NCBI GenBank assembly: GCA_937870825.1
Contig: CALMZO010000213.1
Coordinates: forward strand, 35,392 to 99,391
Length of the DNA: 64,000 nucleotides
Direction of reading: 5' to 3'
Source: an uncultured Chloroflexota bacterium
GTDB lineage: Bacteria; Chloroflexota; Anaerolineae; UBA4142; SHND01
The position numbers and the translations under genes are program-made. The notes below the pieces were generated by a model that saw nothing but the letters and a program-made list of their open reading frames with translations, did no database searches and was not told the origin of the DNA. Shown in pieces: positions 20,166 to 29,592 of the stretch. Position 1 is the stretch's first letter; every line of letters starts with the position of its first letter.

Positions 20166-20912
20166 GTGTTAAAACGTTTTGTTCAGGTTGGCGGAGTTTT
20201 GGGCATCAGCGTCATTGTCCTGGTGGCAGTAATTGGGCTCGCGGCGCGCACAGAATCGGCAAACGCGCAAGCCCAATCCGAACAACCCACGCGGCGCACA
20301 ATTGCCGTTTCCGGTACGGGGCGCGCAAGTGCAACACCCGACGAAGCGACCATCAACATCGGCGTACAAATTAACGCGCCAACCTTGGCAGAGGCGACCA
20401 AGCAAGCGAGCGATGCAATGACAAAGGTGCTTGCCGCCATCAAAGCCCAAGGAGTCAACGAAAAGGACATTCAGACCAGCAGTTACAACGTCAATCCAAT
20501 CACAAATTATCGCGAAGGCGAACCGCCGCTCGTGACGGGGTACCAGGTGATGAACATTGTCACGGTCAAAGTAAAGAACATGGACAATGTTGGCAAAGTC
20601 CTTGATGCCGGAATGGGCGCAGGCGCGAACTATCTCGGCGGCGTCTTCTTTGGCGTTGCCGACCCGACAAAATACCAGGACGAAGCGCGCACGGACGCGG
20701 TCAAAAAAGCAACCGCTGTCGCACAAGCGCTCGCACAAGCCGCGGGCGTAAAAGTGGGCAGGGTCGTTTCTGTGAATGAAGGCGCGGTCAGTTCGCCACT
20801 GCCTGCGGATGGACGCGTATTCGCGCAGGACTCCGCAAGCGCGGGTCCTGTGGAACCCGGCTCGCTCGAAATTTCGACGAACGTGGTAATGATATTTGAA
20901 ATGACAGAATAA
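20166..20912 (+). CDS. SIMPL domain (DUF541) protein, copy 1
   Basis: ISVSGTGRASATPDEATINIGVQ and LAQAAGVKVGRVVSVNEG; GTG start with upstream GGAGGAG. Confidence 0.88.
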   Translation: MLKRFVQVGGVLGISVIVLVAVIGLAARTESANAQAQSEQPTRRTIAVSGTGRASATPDEATINIGVQINAPTLAEATKQASDAMTKVLAAIKAQGVNEKDIQTSSYNVNPITNYREGEPPLVTGYQVMNIVTVKVKNMDNVGKVLDAGMGAGANYLGGVFFGVADPTKYQDEARTDAVKKATAVAQALAQAAGVKVGRVVSVNEGAVSSPLPADGRVFAQDSASAGPVEPGSLEISTNVVMIFEMTE

Positions 20913-20938
20913 GAAATAGTTTCCGGAGGAAAACAAAA

Positions 20939-21724
20939 ATGAGTCGCCTAAATAAATTTGGAATTCCCGTACTGCTTGCAGGCGGTGCGCTGCTTGCGGT
21001 GACACTGTTCGCCGTGGCAAATACAATCGGTCTGCCAAAAACCGCGCACGCGCAATCACCAACACCAACGCCCGGCGCACAACCGACCACCATCAAAAGT
21101 GACATTGGCGTTTCGGGGACCGGACGCGTGTTCGTGACACCCGATACCGCGATTGCGAGCATCGGCGTCGAAATCACCGCGCCGACATTGGCGCAAGCGA
21201 CCAAAGAAAGCAGTGAAAAAATGGCGGCGGTCTTGAGCGCCATCAAAGCACAGGGCGTTGACGCCAAAGATATTCAAACCACGAGCTACAATGTCTTTCC
21301 GCTCACCAACAATCCAAAGGAAGGCGAATCGCCGACCGTCACCGCATACCGCGTAAGCAATCTCGTGTCAGTCAAAGTGCGCAAGGTTGCAGATGTGGGC
21401 AAAGTGTTGGATGCCGCGTTGGCAGCCGGGGCAAACTCTATCAACAGTGTATTCTTTACGGTGGATGACCCGACCAAAGCGCAAGACGAAGCACGCACGC
21501 TCGCAGTCAAAGACGCGATGGCAAAAGCGCAAACGCTTGCAACCGCAGCCGGTGTTAAAGTTGGCAAGCTGTTCGCGATTAGCGAAGTGACGGGCACCGT
21601 GATTCCGCTCTACCGAGGCGCGTTTGAATCCGCACCTGCGGCAGGCGGCGGAGCCGGTCCTATCGAAACGGGTTCGACTGAAATCACGGTCAACGTCGAA
21701 CTGCATTTTGAAATTGCACAATAA
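20939..21724 (+). CDS. SIMPL domain (DUF541) protein, copy 2
   Basis: IGVSGTGRVFVTPDTAIASIGVEITAPTLAQATKESSEKM; tandem paralogue of the previous CDS. Confidence 0.88.
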   Translation: MSRLNKFGIPVLLAGGALLAVTLFAVANTIGLPKTAHAQSPTPTPGAQPTTIKSDIGVSGTGRVFVTPDTAIASIGVEITAPTLAQATKESSEKMAAVLSAIKAQGVDAKDIQTTSYNVFPLTNNPKEGESPTVTAYRVSNLVSVKVRKVADVGKVLDAALAAGANSINSVFFTVDDPTKAQDEARTLAVKDAMAKAQTLATAAGVKVGKLFAISEVTGTVIPLYRGAFESAPAAGGGAGPIETGSTEITVNVELHFEIAQ

Positions 21725-21766
21725 AGAAAAACTCGGTCATGCGCGCATGTGACCGAGTTTTTCTTT
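21723..21766. terminator. intrinsic terminator
   Basis: AAAGAAAAACTCGGTCA-tgcgcgcatg-TGACCGAGTTTTTCTTT. Confidence 0.92.
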
Positions 21767-21958
21767 GACGAGGACATAGAACACATGTTTCATTCGGATA
21801 GCGATTCCGTGCGCGAATCCGTTGACAGCGAACAAAAGTGCTAGTAGAATTAGCACAAAAGTTCGTTGGGAAACTGTCCATCCGCCCGTACCCGATTTTC
21901 AACTGTTTCCAGTTTTCCCCATCACCCATGTTAAAAATTTCGCGCAGGGGAGGTTTGT

Positions 21959-23053
21959 ATGTCGGGAACGTTCATCGGACAGCTGAATGACGCCATTGCC
22001 AAGAAAAGAGATGCGCTCAAAGTCAATTTGCATCAGAGCGGCAAACGCATTGACTCGGAATTTCGCGCCGCCGTTTTGGAACATTGGCATTCACCACTGC
22101 CGCCGCGCCGCAACACGAACAAACGTCCCGCGTACGCCATTGATGGTTCCTCGCGTCGCGCGAATTTGACGAATGGCTCTACGGTATTTGTCGCGCAAGC
22201 GCTCATCATGGGCGAGGACCTCAACGAACCCGTCACCGACATTGAAATTCTACCCGGCACCGTGCGCGCGCAAACCATGGACCGCTTTGCGGACTTGATG
22301 CGTCAAAGTTTGGAAATTGGTTTGGCACGCGAATTTGCCGAAAAAATTCCGCAGGGCAGCATTTTGTATCTCGACGGCGCATTGTACGGCACACTGCCGC
22401 AATTGTATCCACTGCGCGCCGAAGGCATCCCCGAAGACCGCGACTTTGCGGAAATTCTGTTACGCGATTATCGCCGCCTCTTTGAATTGTGCGAGAGCCG
22501 CAGCCTTCAACTCATCTCGATTGCAAAAACCAATCGCCAAGCCTTGTTCTCCAAAGTTTTGCAGCGACAACTGAATCGCCGCGAGATCCAAGAAATTTCC
22601 GACAGCGCGCTGTTTGACGAATTGACCGAACGCCAAGTCGGTTACTCGACGCCCGTACTCTTGGGAACGTACAGTTTTAGCGAAGGGTCCGCGACGGTAG
22701 TGATTGAAAACGAAGGCGTCAAGGAAGAACCCGCGATTGTTTCTTTTTTCGTGCGGCTTGACGATTTGGATGATGCACTGCGAATTGATTTGCCCGCGTC
22801 GTGCATCGGACGCAATGACCGCATCGGCGATTTGGACGTCATGCTGCTCGACTATGAAACGGTGACGCCTGTTGTGGACATGCTCCAAAGCGATTATGGC
22901 GGCGTCCAGGTGTACAACGCGCTTGCCTACGTGACCGATTTGGAAGTGCGGTTGACGAAACAAAAAATGTACGAGATTTATCTGCCGATGGTCGCCGAAG
23001 TGTTGGGCGAGGAATTGCGGATTGACCGCAGTGAACGACGCTTCGTCGAATAA
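21959..23053 (+). CDS. nurA: NurA-domain DNA repair nuclease
   Basis: RPAYAIDGSSRRANLTNGSTVFVAQALIMG, LYLDGALYGTLPQLYP, ISIAKTNRQALFSKVL. Confidence 0.75.
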   Translation: MSGTFIGQLNDAIAKKRDALKVNLHQSGKRIDSEFRAAVLEHWHSPLPPRRNTNKRPAYAIDGSSRRANLTNGSTVFVAQALIMGEDLNEPVTDIEILPGTVRAQTMDRFADLMRQSLEIGLAREFAEKIPQGSILYLDGALYGTLPQLYPLRAEGIPEDRDFAEILLRDYRRLFELCESRSLQLISIAKTNRQALFSKVLQRQLNRREIQEISDSALFDELTERQVGYSTPVLLGTYSFSEGSATVVIENEGVKEEPAIVSFFVRLDDLDDALRIDLPASCIGRNDRIGDLDVMLLDYETVTPVVDMLQSDYGGVQVYNALAYVTDLEVRLTKQKMYEIYLPMVAEVLGEELRIDRSERRFVE

Positions 23054-23110
23054 AAAACCTTCGTCGAATAAAAAACCTTCGTCGAATAAAGACCTTCGTC
23101 GAATAAAGAC
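23041..23110 (+). repeat. four-copy tandem repeat (18,18,17,17 nt) CTTCGTCGAATAAAraAC containing the nurA stop codon
   Basis: Direct reading of 23041-23058, 23059-23076, 23077-23093, 23094-23110. Confidence 0.95.
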
Positions 23111-23160
23111 CTTCGAGGTTGGCGATGAACCAAGTCGCAGAAACCTCAAAGGTTTTTTTA
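23105..23160. terminator. two-tier hairpin terminator, repeated-family member 2
   Basis: AGACCTTCGAGGTTGGCGATgaaccaaGTCGCagAAACCTCAAAGGTTTTTTTA. Confidence 0.8.
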
Positions 23161-23171
23161 TTCATGGTAAA

Positions 23172-23876
23172 ATGCCGCACATGCCCGGTCTCACCGAATC
23201 CCGCGAACAAGCCACAACCTTTTTACTTGCCGAACACGCGCGGTTGTGTGAACTTTATCTCTCGACGCGCGAAACGGCAGAACGCCGCGTGACACTGTTT
23301 CTTACTTTGACGACGACAATTGTCGGCGCAACAGTCGCGCTGACACAGCTGGGAATTCAGACCCTGCAACTTTTGGAAATGGCGTTCGCGTCCTCGCTCG
23401 GCATTTTTTTGCTCGGCATCATCACGTTTCATCGTTTGCTGGAGCGCAGCATGCAAGGGACGGAATATTTGCGCGCCATCAACCGCATTCATCACTTTTT
23501 TGTCGAACGCGCGCCGGAAATCAAACCGTACCTGTTTTGGGCACCGTATGATGATATTCCGCGTTATGATGCGCGCGGGGTAGGGGGCGCGGAAACGCGT
23601 GAAGTGATTTTGTTGATTGATTGTATCTTTTTAGGCGCGACGATTACGTTACTGATTTTGGTGTTGAATCAATTGGCGCTGAATACGTTCGATTTGGTGG
23701 TATGGGCTGTTCTCGCGGGCGCACTGGCATTCTTTGTTTCGCTGGGCGCGCATCAACAGTATGAAAAAATTGTTTTGGCGCGCGAAGAAAAACGCAAAGC
23801 GCGGATTGTGCGGTATCCGTTTCCCAAAGAGTTGGGCGCGGACAATGTAAAACAGTTGACGACGAATGAACCATGA
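23172..23876 (+). CDS. membrane protein of unknown function
   Basis: Several hydrophobic segments; start in MPHMPGLTESREQATTF more plausible than 23022, which lies inside the tandem repeat. Confidence 0.55.
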   Translation: MPHMPGLTESREQATTFLLAEHARLCELYLSTRETAERRVTLFLTLTTTIVGATVALTQLGIQTLQLLEMAFASSLGIFLLGIITFHRLLERSMQGTEYLRAINRIHHFFVERAPEIKPYLFWAPYDDIPRYDARGVGGAETREVILLIDCIFLGATITLLILVLNQLALNTFDLVVWAVLAGALAFFVSLGAHQQYEKIVLAREEKRKARIVRYPFPKELGADNVKQLTTNEP

Positions 23877-25066
23877 CGGTCACGAATTCTATCGTGGTCA
23901 AACCCGACCGCGTAAAAAAATTGCGGAATCAATACCCGTGGCTGTTCGCGGATGAGATTCAAGAGGTGCGCGGTGCGCCGAACGCGGGCGACGTTGTAGA
24001 ATTGCAAGAGACGCGCGGCGAATTTATCGCCCGCGCGTTTTTTCATCCCACGTCACATATTGCCGCGCGTATCGTCACATACGACGCGACGGAAAAAATC
24101 AATCGCGCGTTTTTTGAAAAGCGGTTCGAGCGCGCGCGGGCGCGACGGGCGGGCGCGGTTGTGAATACCAACGCGCTGCGGCTCGTTCACGGCGAAGCTG
24201 ACCGGGTGCCGGGCTTGATTGTGGACCGTTTCGCCGAAACGCTGGTCGTGCAATTTCGCAACGCGGGCGTCGAAACGTTCCGCAAGGAGATTACCCAGGC
24301 ACTGAAAAAAATTTTTGCTGCGCAGGGCGCGTACGAACGCAGTGATACGCAGGCGCGCGTCGAAGAAGGATTGGAAGAGCGAGTCGGCTTGTTGTACGGC
24401 GAGGTGCCGAGTGAAATCGCGATTCACGAAGACGACGTCACCTTTTTGATGAATCCACAGGCGGGACAAAAAACGGGCTTTTATCTTGACCAACGTGACA
24501 ATCGGCGCTTGCTGCGTTCACTGGTCGGACGGGAGAGCCGCGTGTTGGATGTGTACAGTTACACGGGCGGATTTTCCCTGCACGCCGCGATGGCAGGCGC
24601 GCACGCACTGGCGGTGGACAAAGACCGGGACGCGTTGAAACAATTGGAGTGGAACGCGCGCAAAAACAACTTGAGCGAACGCGTCGGCGCGCGCTGGGGT
24701 GACGCGGAAAAAATTTTGGAACAGCTCGTCCGTGAACAGCGGTCTTTCACCCACATCGTTCTCGACCCGCCGACATTGGCGAAACACAAAAACGATGTGC
24801 CATTCGCCAAGCAGCTTTTTACACGACTCGCGACGAACGCATTGCGTTTGCTCGAACCGAACGGGATGTTGTTTCTTTCGACGTGCGCGTATCACATCAG
24901 CGTCAGCGATTTGATTGAAGCCGCGCGCATTGCGGCGAGTGACGTTTCGCGCCGGGTGAGCGTACTCACGGTGACCTATCAGCCCGCCGACCATCCGTGG
25001 ATTTTGCAAATTCCCGAGACGTTGTATCTCAAGACCCTCGTTTTGCGCGCAGAGCTGAGAGATTAG
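23873..25066 (+). CDS. class I SAM-dependent rRNA methyltransferase (RlmI/PUA-like)
   Basis: Starts VVKPDRVKKLRNQYPWLFADEI; VLDVYSYTGGFSLHAAMAGA; HIVLDPPTLAK. Confidence 0.88.
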   Translation: MTVTNSIVVKPDRVKKLRNQYPWLFADEIQEVRGAPNAGDVVELQETRGEFIARAFFHPTSHIAARIVTYDATEKINRAFFEKRFERARARRAGAVVNTNALRLVHGEADRVPGLIVDRFAETLVVQFRNAGVETFRKEITQALKKIFAAQGAYERSDTQARVEEGLEERVGLLYGEVPSEIAIHEDDVTFLMNPQAGQKTGFYLDQRDNRRLLRSLVGRESRVLDVYSYTGGFSLHAAMAGAHALAVDKDRDALKQLEWNARKNNLSERVGARWGDAEKILEQLVREQRSFTHIVLDPPTLAKHKNDVPFAKQLFTRLATNALRLLEPNGMLFLSTCAYHISVSDLIEAARIAASDVSRRVSVLTVTYQPADHPWILQIPETLYLKTLVLRAELRD

Positions 25067-25083
25067 AGTTTGGGGGATTGGGG

Positions 25084-25118
25084 CATCGTGCATTGTGCAT
25101 TCTGCATTGTGCATTGTA
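25084..25118 (+). repeat. heptanucleotide tandem array (5 x 7 nt, CATTGTG-like)
   Basis: catcgtg cattgtg cattctg cattgtg cattgta, 16 nt upstream of ATG 25135. Confidence 0.9.
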
Positions 25119-25134
25119 TAATTGCATCGGACTT

Positions 25135-25812
25135 ATGGATATTCCAGAACGTGACCTTCCGCTGTTTCCACTCAATACTGTTCTCTTTCCTCGAATGCCC
25201 TTGCCGCTGCACATTTTTGAACCGCGTTATCAAGCGATGATGACGCGTTGTATTCGCGAGCGAATCGGCTTTGGCGTACTGCTGATTACGGATGGGGAAG
25301 AAGTTGGCGAAAATGTGGACACGGTGACGGTGGGAACCGTTGCGCGCATTGTGAATGTGGACGAATTGGACGACGGGCGTATGAACCTGTTGACGATGGG
25401 GGTCGTGCGATTCCGATTGTTGAAAACGTACCATCATCATCCGTACATGTCGGGCGACATTGAGGCGTGGGAAGATGAGATGGGCGACCCCAAGGCGCTG
25501 CCCAAATTGACGCAAGCGGCACACAAAGCGTACATCAACTATGTCGCCGACCTCGCGGACTTGATGGACGAGGGAGACCGCCCCGGGCAAATTGTTGCGC
25601 CGATGGACCCGCAGGTCCTTTCGTACACGATTGCGGCAAATCTCCAGGTGCCGAACGAAGACAAACAAAAATTGTTGGAAATTGAAACCGTCCAAGAACG
25701 TTTGGAGCGTGAATTGGATTTGTTGGAAGGCGAGCGCGGTTTTTTGCAGCGCGTGAAATTGATGCGCGAGACATTTGCGCGCAAAGATTTTGACAAGTTT
25801 AGTAACAATTAG
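25135..25812 (+). CDS. LON protease N-terminal (substrate-binding) domain protein
   Basis: RDLPLFPLNTVLFPRMPLPLHIFEPRYQAMM; ATG at 25135. Confidence 0.9.
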   Translation: MDIPERDLPLFPLNTVLFPRMPLPLHIFEPRYQAMMTRCIRERIGFGVLLITDGEEVGENVDTVTVGTVARIVNVDELDDGRMNLLTMGVVRFRLLKTYHHHPYMSGDIEAWEDEMGDPKALPKLTQAAHKAYINYVADLADLMDEGDRPGQIVAPMDPQVLSYTIAANLQVPNEDKQKLLEIETVQERLERELDLLEGERGFLQRVKLMRETFARKDFDKFSNN

Positions 25813-25835
25813 TGTGATAGTGCGATAGTGTGAAA

Positions 25836-25861
25836 GTAGGGGGAATGCCTTGTGCTTGTAC
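25836..25861. repeat. dispersed GTAGGGG...GCCTTGTGCTTG element, copy 1
   Basis: gtagggggaatgccttgtgcttgtac. Confidence 0.75.
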
Positions 25862-25876
25862 GACGGCGATTTGAGG

Positions 25877-26524
25877 ATGAATGTATCGGGAATTGTTTTG
25901 GCGGGCGGCGCGTCGCGGCGAATGGGGCGCGAGAAAGCGTGGCTTGAATTGGGCGGTAAATTTTTTATCGAGCGCGTGATGGATGCGTTGAAAAAAATCT
26001 GTGATGAAATTATTGTGGTTGCGAATGACGAACGTTTTCAAAAATTGGACGCACAGATTGTCCGCGATGAATTTCCAAACACGGGTTCGTTGGGCGGTTT
26101 GTATTCGGGATTGAATGCGGCGCAAAATGAATTGAGCATTGCAGTCGCGTGCGACATGCCATTTTTGAATCCGCGATTGTTGGAATTTCTGGTTACGCAA
26201 GCAACGGATTACGATGTCGTCATTCCAAGCGTTCATGACGCGCGGCATCGTCGCGACGAACGCAAAACAGAACGCGACAAAAAAGAAGACACCGCGAAAA
26301 AATTGAACTTGCATCCGCTTCACGCGGTCTATCGAAAAACGTGTTTGCCGCCGCTGCGCGAAAAAATTTTGCAGAATGATTTGCGAATGATTTCATTTCA
26401 TGACGCGGTGCGCGTGAGAATTGTGGAGCAAGCAGAAATTGATAAATTTGACCCACAACACGTTTCGTTGTGGAATGTAAATACACCAGAGGAATTGGAA
26501 CGCGCGAAAACATTTGCAGTGTAA
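25877..26524 (+). CDS. mobA: molybdenum cofactor guanylyltransferase
   Basis: VSGIVLAGGASRRMGREKAWLELGG; SIAVACDMPFLNPRLL. Confidence 0.85.
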   Translation: MNVSGIVLAGGASRRMGREKAWLELGGKFFIERVMDALKKICDEIIVVANDERFQKLDAQIVRDEFPNTGSLGGLYSGLNAAQNELSIAVACDMPFLNPRLLEFLVTQATDYDVVIPSVHDARHRRDERKTERDKKEDTAKKLNLHPLHAVYRKTCLPPLREKILQNDLRMISFHDAVRVRIVEQAEIDKFDPQHVSLWNVNTPEELERAKTFAV

Positions 26525-26591
26525 CCCCTCGAGCGCACGTCGGTAACGAGCGCGCTCAAGGTGTCATGCTGCCAGCGGATTGGAGAAAAAC

Positions 26592-26780
26592 ATGCCAGGT
26601 ATCGGAGTGCCAGAATTGTTAATTGTGCTCGTCATCGTTCTCGTCATTTTTGGAGCGAGCCGTTTGACTGACATCATGGGAGCACTAGGCAAAGGGGTTG
26701 CGGAATTCCGCAAAGGCACCGCGTCCGTCGAAGAACCGAAAAAAGAAGAACCCAAAAACGAAACACCCAAGAGTGTGTGA
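26592..26780 (+). CDS. tatA: Sec-independent translocase TatA/TatE family
   Basis: MPGIGVPELLIVLVIVLVIFGASRLTDIMGALGKGVAEFRKG. Confidence 0.88.
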   Translation: MPGIGVPELLIVLVIVLVIFGASRLTDIMGALGKGVAEFRKGTASVEEPKKEEPKNETPKSV

Positions 26781-26823
26781 GTGACGTTTGACGTGAATGG
26801 TGATACGTCAAACGTCAAACGTG

Positions 26824-28083
26824 ATGCAAATGATTTCTGTCGAAGAAGCTCGCGCGTATATTCTCAGACATTTCGCGCCGCTCGAAGCCGAACGTGTTGA
26901 ACTGCTCGACGCGCTGGACCGCGTGCTGACGGAAGACATCGTTTCCCCAATCCATGTTCCACCGCACAACAATTCCGCGATGGACGGTTACGCGGTGCGC
27001 GCCCAAGACATTCGCGGCGCGTCGAAAACGAATCCGATTCGTTTGAACGTCGTCGCGGATTTGGGCGCGGGGTATGTGCCTGATGCTGAGGTTACACAAG
27101 ATACGGCAGTACGAATTATGACGGGCGCTGTGATTCCGCGCGGCGCGGATACGGTGGTGCGTTTTGAAGAAACATCCGAAGCCGTGGACCAAAAAGCGTC
27201 GGGCAAGGGCAGTGGCTCTGTCGAAATTTTGAATGCGCCGGAGCGCGGCGCAAATGTACGCCTTGCCGGTGAAGACATTCGCGCGGGCGAAATCGTTTTG
27301 CGTAAGGGGACGCTGCTGCGTCCGCCGGAGATTGGTCTGCTCGCTTCGATAGGGCAGAGCAAGGTCAACGTCCATCGCCGACCGCGCGTGGCGATTCTTG
27401 CCACAGGCGATGAACTGGTTGAAATTGACGCGCCGCTGAGTGAAGGCAAGATTCGCAACTCGAATGAATATTCGAACGCGGCGGCGGTGTTGAAAGCGGG
27501 CGGTGTGCCGATTCGTCTCGGCATTGCGCGCGACAACGTGCAAGATTTGACGCGCAAAATTCGCAAAGGGGTGGACGCGGGCGCGGATTTATTTATCACG
27601 TCCGCGGGCGTGTCCGTCGGCGATTACGATATTGTCAAAGATGTGTTGAACAGCGAAGGCGAGATGCACTTTTGGCAGGTGAACATGAAGCCGGGCAAAC
27701 CGCTCGCGTTTGGAATCGTCGGCGGCGTGCCGCTTTTGGGACTACCGGGGAATCCGGTCAGCGCGATTGTTTCCTTTGAAACGTTCGCGCGTCCCGCGAT
27801 TCTCACCATGCTCGGCAAAACAAAATTCGCGCGTCCGCAGGTGGAAGCGATTTTGCAAGACCGCGCCGAGAACAACGCAGGGCGCAGAAATTACATTCGC
27901 GTTTTTGTGTCCCGAAACGGCAACGGCGAATACACCGCGATGACGACAGGTGAACAAGGTTCCGGAATTTTATCCTCCATCACGCGGGCAAACGGTCTTT
28001 TAGAAATGCCGCCGGAAGATTTGGAATACAAACCGGGCGCGCGGGTGCGCGTGACCATGCTCGATTATCCTGAAGAAATATAA
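26824..28083 (+). CDS. moeA: molybdopterin molybdotransferase MoeA
   Basis: VPPHNNSAMDGYAVRAQDI; GKIRNSNEYSNAAAV; LPGNPVSAIVSFE. Confidence 0.93.
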   Translation: MQMISVEEARAYILRHFAPLEAERVELLDALDRVLTEDIVSPIHVPPHNNSAMDGYAVRAQDIRGASKTNPIRLNVVADLGAGYVPDAEVTQDTAVRIMTGAVIPRGADTVVRFEETSEAVDQKASGKGSGSVEILNAPERGANVRLAGEDIRAGEIVLRKGTLLRPPEIGLLASIGQSKVNVHRRPRVAILATGDELVEIDAPLSEGKIRNSNEYSNAAAVLKAGGVPIRLGIARDNVQDLTRKIRKGVDAGADLFITSAGVSVGDYDIVKDVLNSEGEMHFWQVNMKPGKPLAFGIVGGVPLLGLPGNPVSAIVSFETFARPAILTMLGKTKFARPQVEAILQDRAENNAGRRNYIRVFVSRNGNGEYTAMTTGEQGSGILSSITRANGLLEMPPEDLEYKPGARVRVTMLDYPEEI

Positions 28084-28088
28084 ACGTG

Positions 28089-28123
28089 TCGGGGCGCAGT
28101 AAACTGCGCCCCGATGATTTTTT
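28089..28123 (+). terminator. intrinsic terminator after moeA
   Basis: TCGGGGCGCAG-taaa-CTGCGCCCCGA followed by TGATTTTTTTT. Confidence 0.88.
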
Positions 28124-28273
28124 TTAGCAATTTCCTCCCCCGCTCTTTTCACCGCAGGCGTTCCATTCTCCGGCTGTTGTTCAAACCACACGCGCGTTTC
28201 GTCGCGCAAATTTGTATCTTGGCGTTCGCCGAACGCATGAATCCATTGGGGCGGACTCTCTTGGCATTCTTGA

Positions 28274-29491
28274 TTAGTTTGGAATCTCCTCCGGCGGTCT
28301 GTGCGCGCGAAATTGTTGAAACAGCACGAGGTCGTACACAATTTTCAAACCGCCCGCGATAAAAAAGGGCGCACTCACAAGCGCGGGAATCGCGAGCAAT
28401 TGTCCGCTCAACGCGGGCGCGAACGCCGCGCCGATGGAACGCGCGATGGTTGTGATGCCGGACGCAGCCGAACGTTCATCCGGCGCGACGACCGCCATGG
28501 TGAACGATTGACGCGTCGGCACGTCCATTTGCGAAATGCTGAAGCGAATAAGCAAGAGCGCGACGGCGAGCCACACATTTGGCATTAACGGCACGAGCAT
28601 CAACAAAACATTCGACGGCAAATGCGTAAACACCATCGTATTGACCAGCCCGAATTTTTGCGCGAGCCGCGCGGCGGAGAGTGCAGAAATTCCCGCCAAG
28701 ACATTCGCGGCAAATAACATTGCGCCAAGCGCGCCCGCGTCCAATCCAAATTTTTGATTGAACCAATACGCGAGAATGCTCTGCACAATGAACCCGCCCG
28801 CGAACGCGTCGAGCGCGAACAATGCCGAGAGTTGCAGAACGATGCGTTGAGAGCGATGCAGCCCCAGGTTGGATGACGAAGGACGAACGACGGATGCTGT
28901 TTCGACGGCGGGTGAGAGGGAAAAAAAGAGGACGGCGAGCAGGATTCCAAAAAAGCCATAGCTGATGACGACAGCGCGATACGCGTCGAGCGCGGCGAAT
29001 CTGCTGTTGAGCAGGAATTGCGCGAGCCCGCCGCCGCCCAATGCGCCGAACGCGGTGGCAAACGAACCGACGAGATTGTACCACGCGAAAATTTTGGTGC
29101 GCTGTGTGTCGGGAAGCAATTGTGAGAGCGCCGCTTGTTCGACCGAAAGAAACGGACCGATTTCGCCGCCGCTCGGACTGATGACGCCGACGATGGCAGC
29201 AAACATCAGCACATAAAAATTATCCGTAAGCGCAAAAACAATCCCCGCGAACGTCATCAACGCCGCGCCGACGAGCAATGTGCGTTTGCGCCCGAATCTA
29301 TCCGCGTGCGTCGTGAGCCATAACGAAATCCCCGCGTCGCCGAGCAGCGTGAGCGTGAGCAGCAGCCCAATCGTCGCGTCGCTGAAACCGCGCGCGCTCA
29401 AGTACAAAAAAAGCGCGACGGACAAAAATCCGTACGCAAACAGACGAATCAAGCGCGCAGCAAAAATGAGGCGCGCGTCGGCATCATTCAT
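28274..29491 (-). CDS. MFS transporter
   Basis: 12-TM-like; LTTHADRFGRKRTLLVGAAL MFS motif A-like segment. Confidence 0.88.
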   Translation of the reverse strand: MNDADARLIFAARLIRLFAYGFLSVALFLYLSARGFSDATIGLLLTLTLLGDAGISLWLTTHADRFGRKRTLLVGAALMTFAGIVFALTDNFYVLMFAAIVGVISPSGGEIGPFLSVEQAALSQLLPDTQRTKIFAWYNLVGSFATAFGALGGGGLAQFLLNSRFAALDAYRAVVISYGFFGILLAVLFFSLSPAVETASVVRPSSSNLGLHRSQRIVLQLSALFALDAFAGGFIVQSILAYWFNQKFGLDAGALGAMLFAANVLAGISALSAARLAQKFGLVNTMVFTHLPSNVLLMLVPLMPNVWLAVALLLIRFSISQMDVPTRQSFTMAVVAPDERSAASGITTIARSIGAAFAPALSGQLLAIPALVSAPFFIAGGLKIVYDLVLFQQFRAHRPPEEIPN

Positions 29492-29592
29492 GTGGCTGAA
29501 TTGTTGGATACAAAGACCACGGATTTATTCAAAACTTTTACGGGATTTCTTGGCGTCTTTACAGCTTGGCGTGAGATCTGTGATGTGCTGTG

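Noticed and set aside
28120-28273. Short minus-strand ORF after the MFS gene (QWIHAFGERQDTNLRDETRVWFEQQPENGTPAVKRAGEEIAKKN)
   Set aside because: Looks protein-like but has no clear start codon or recognised homology; too weak to call as gene or pseudogene.
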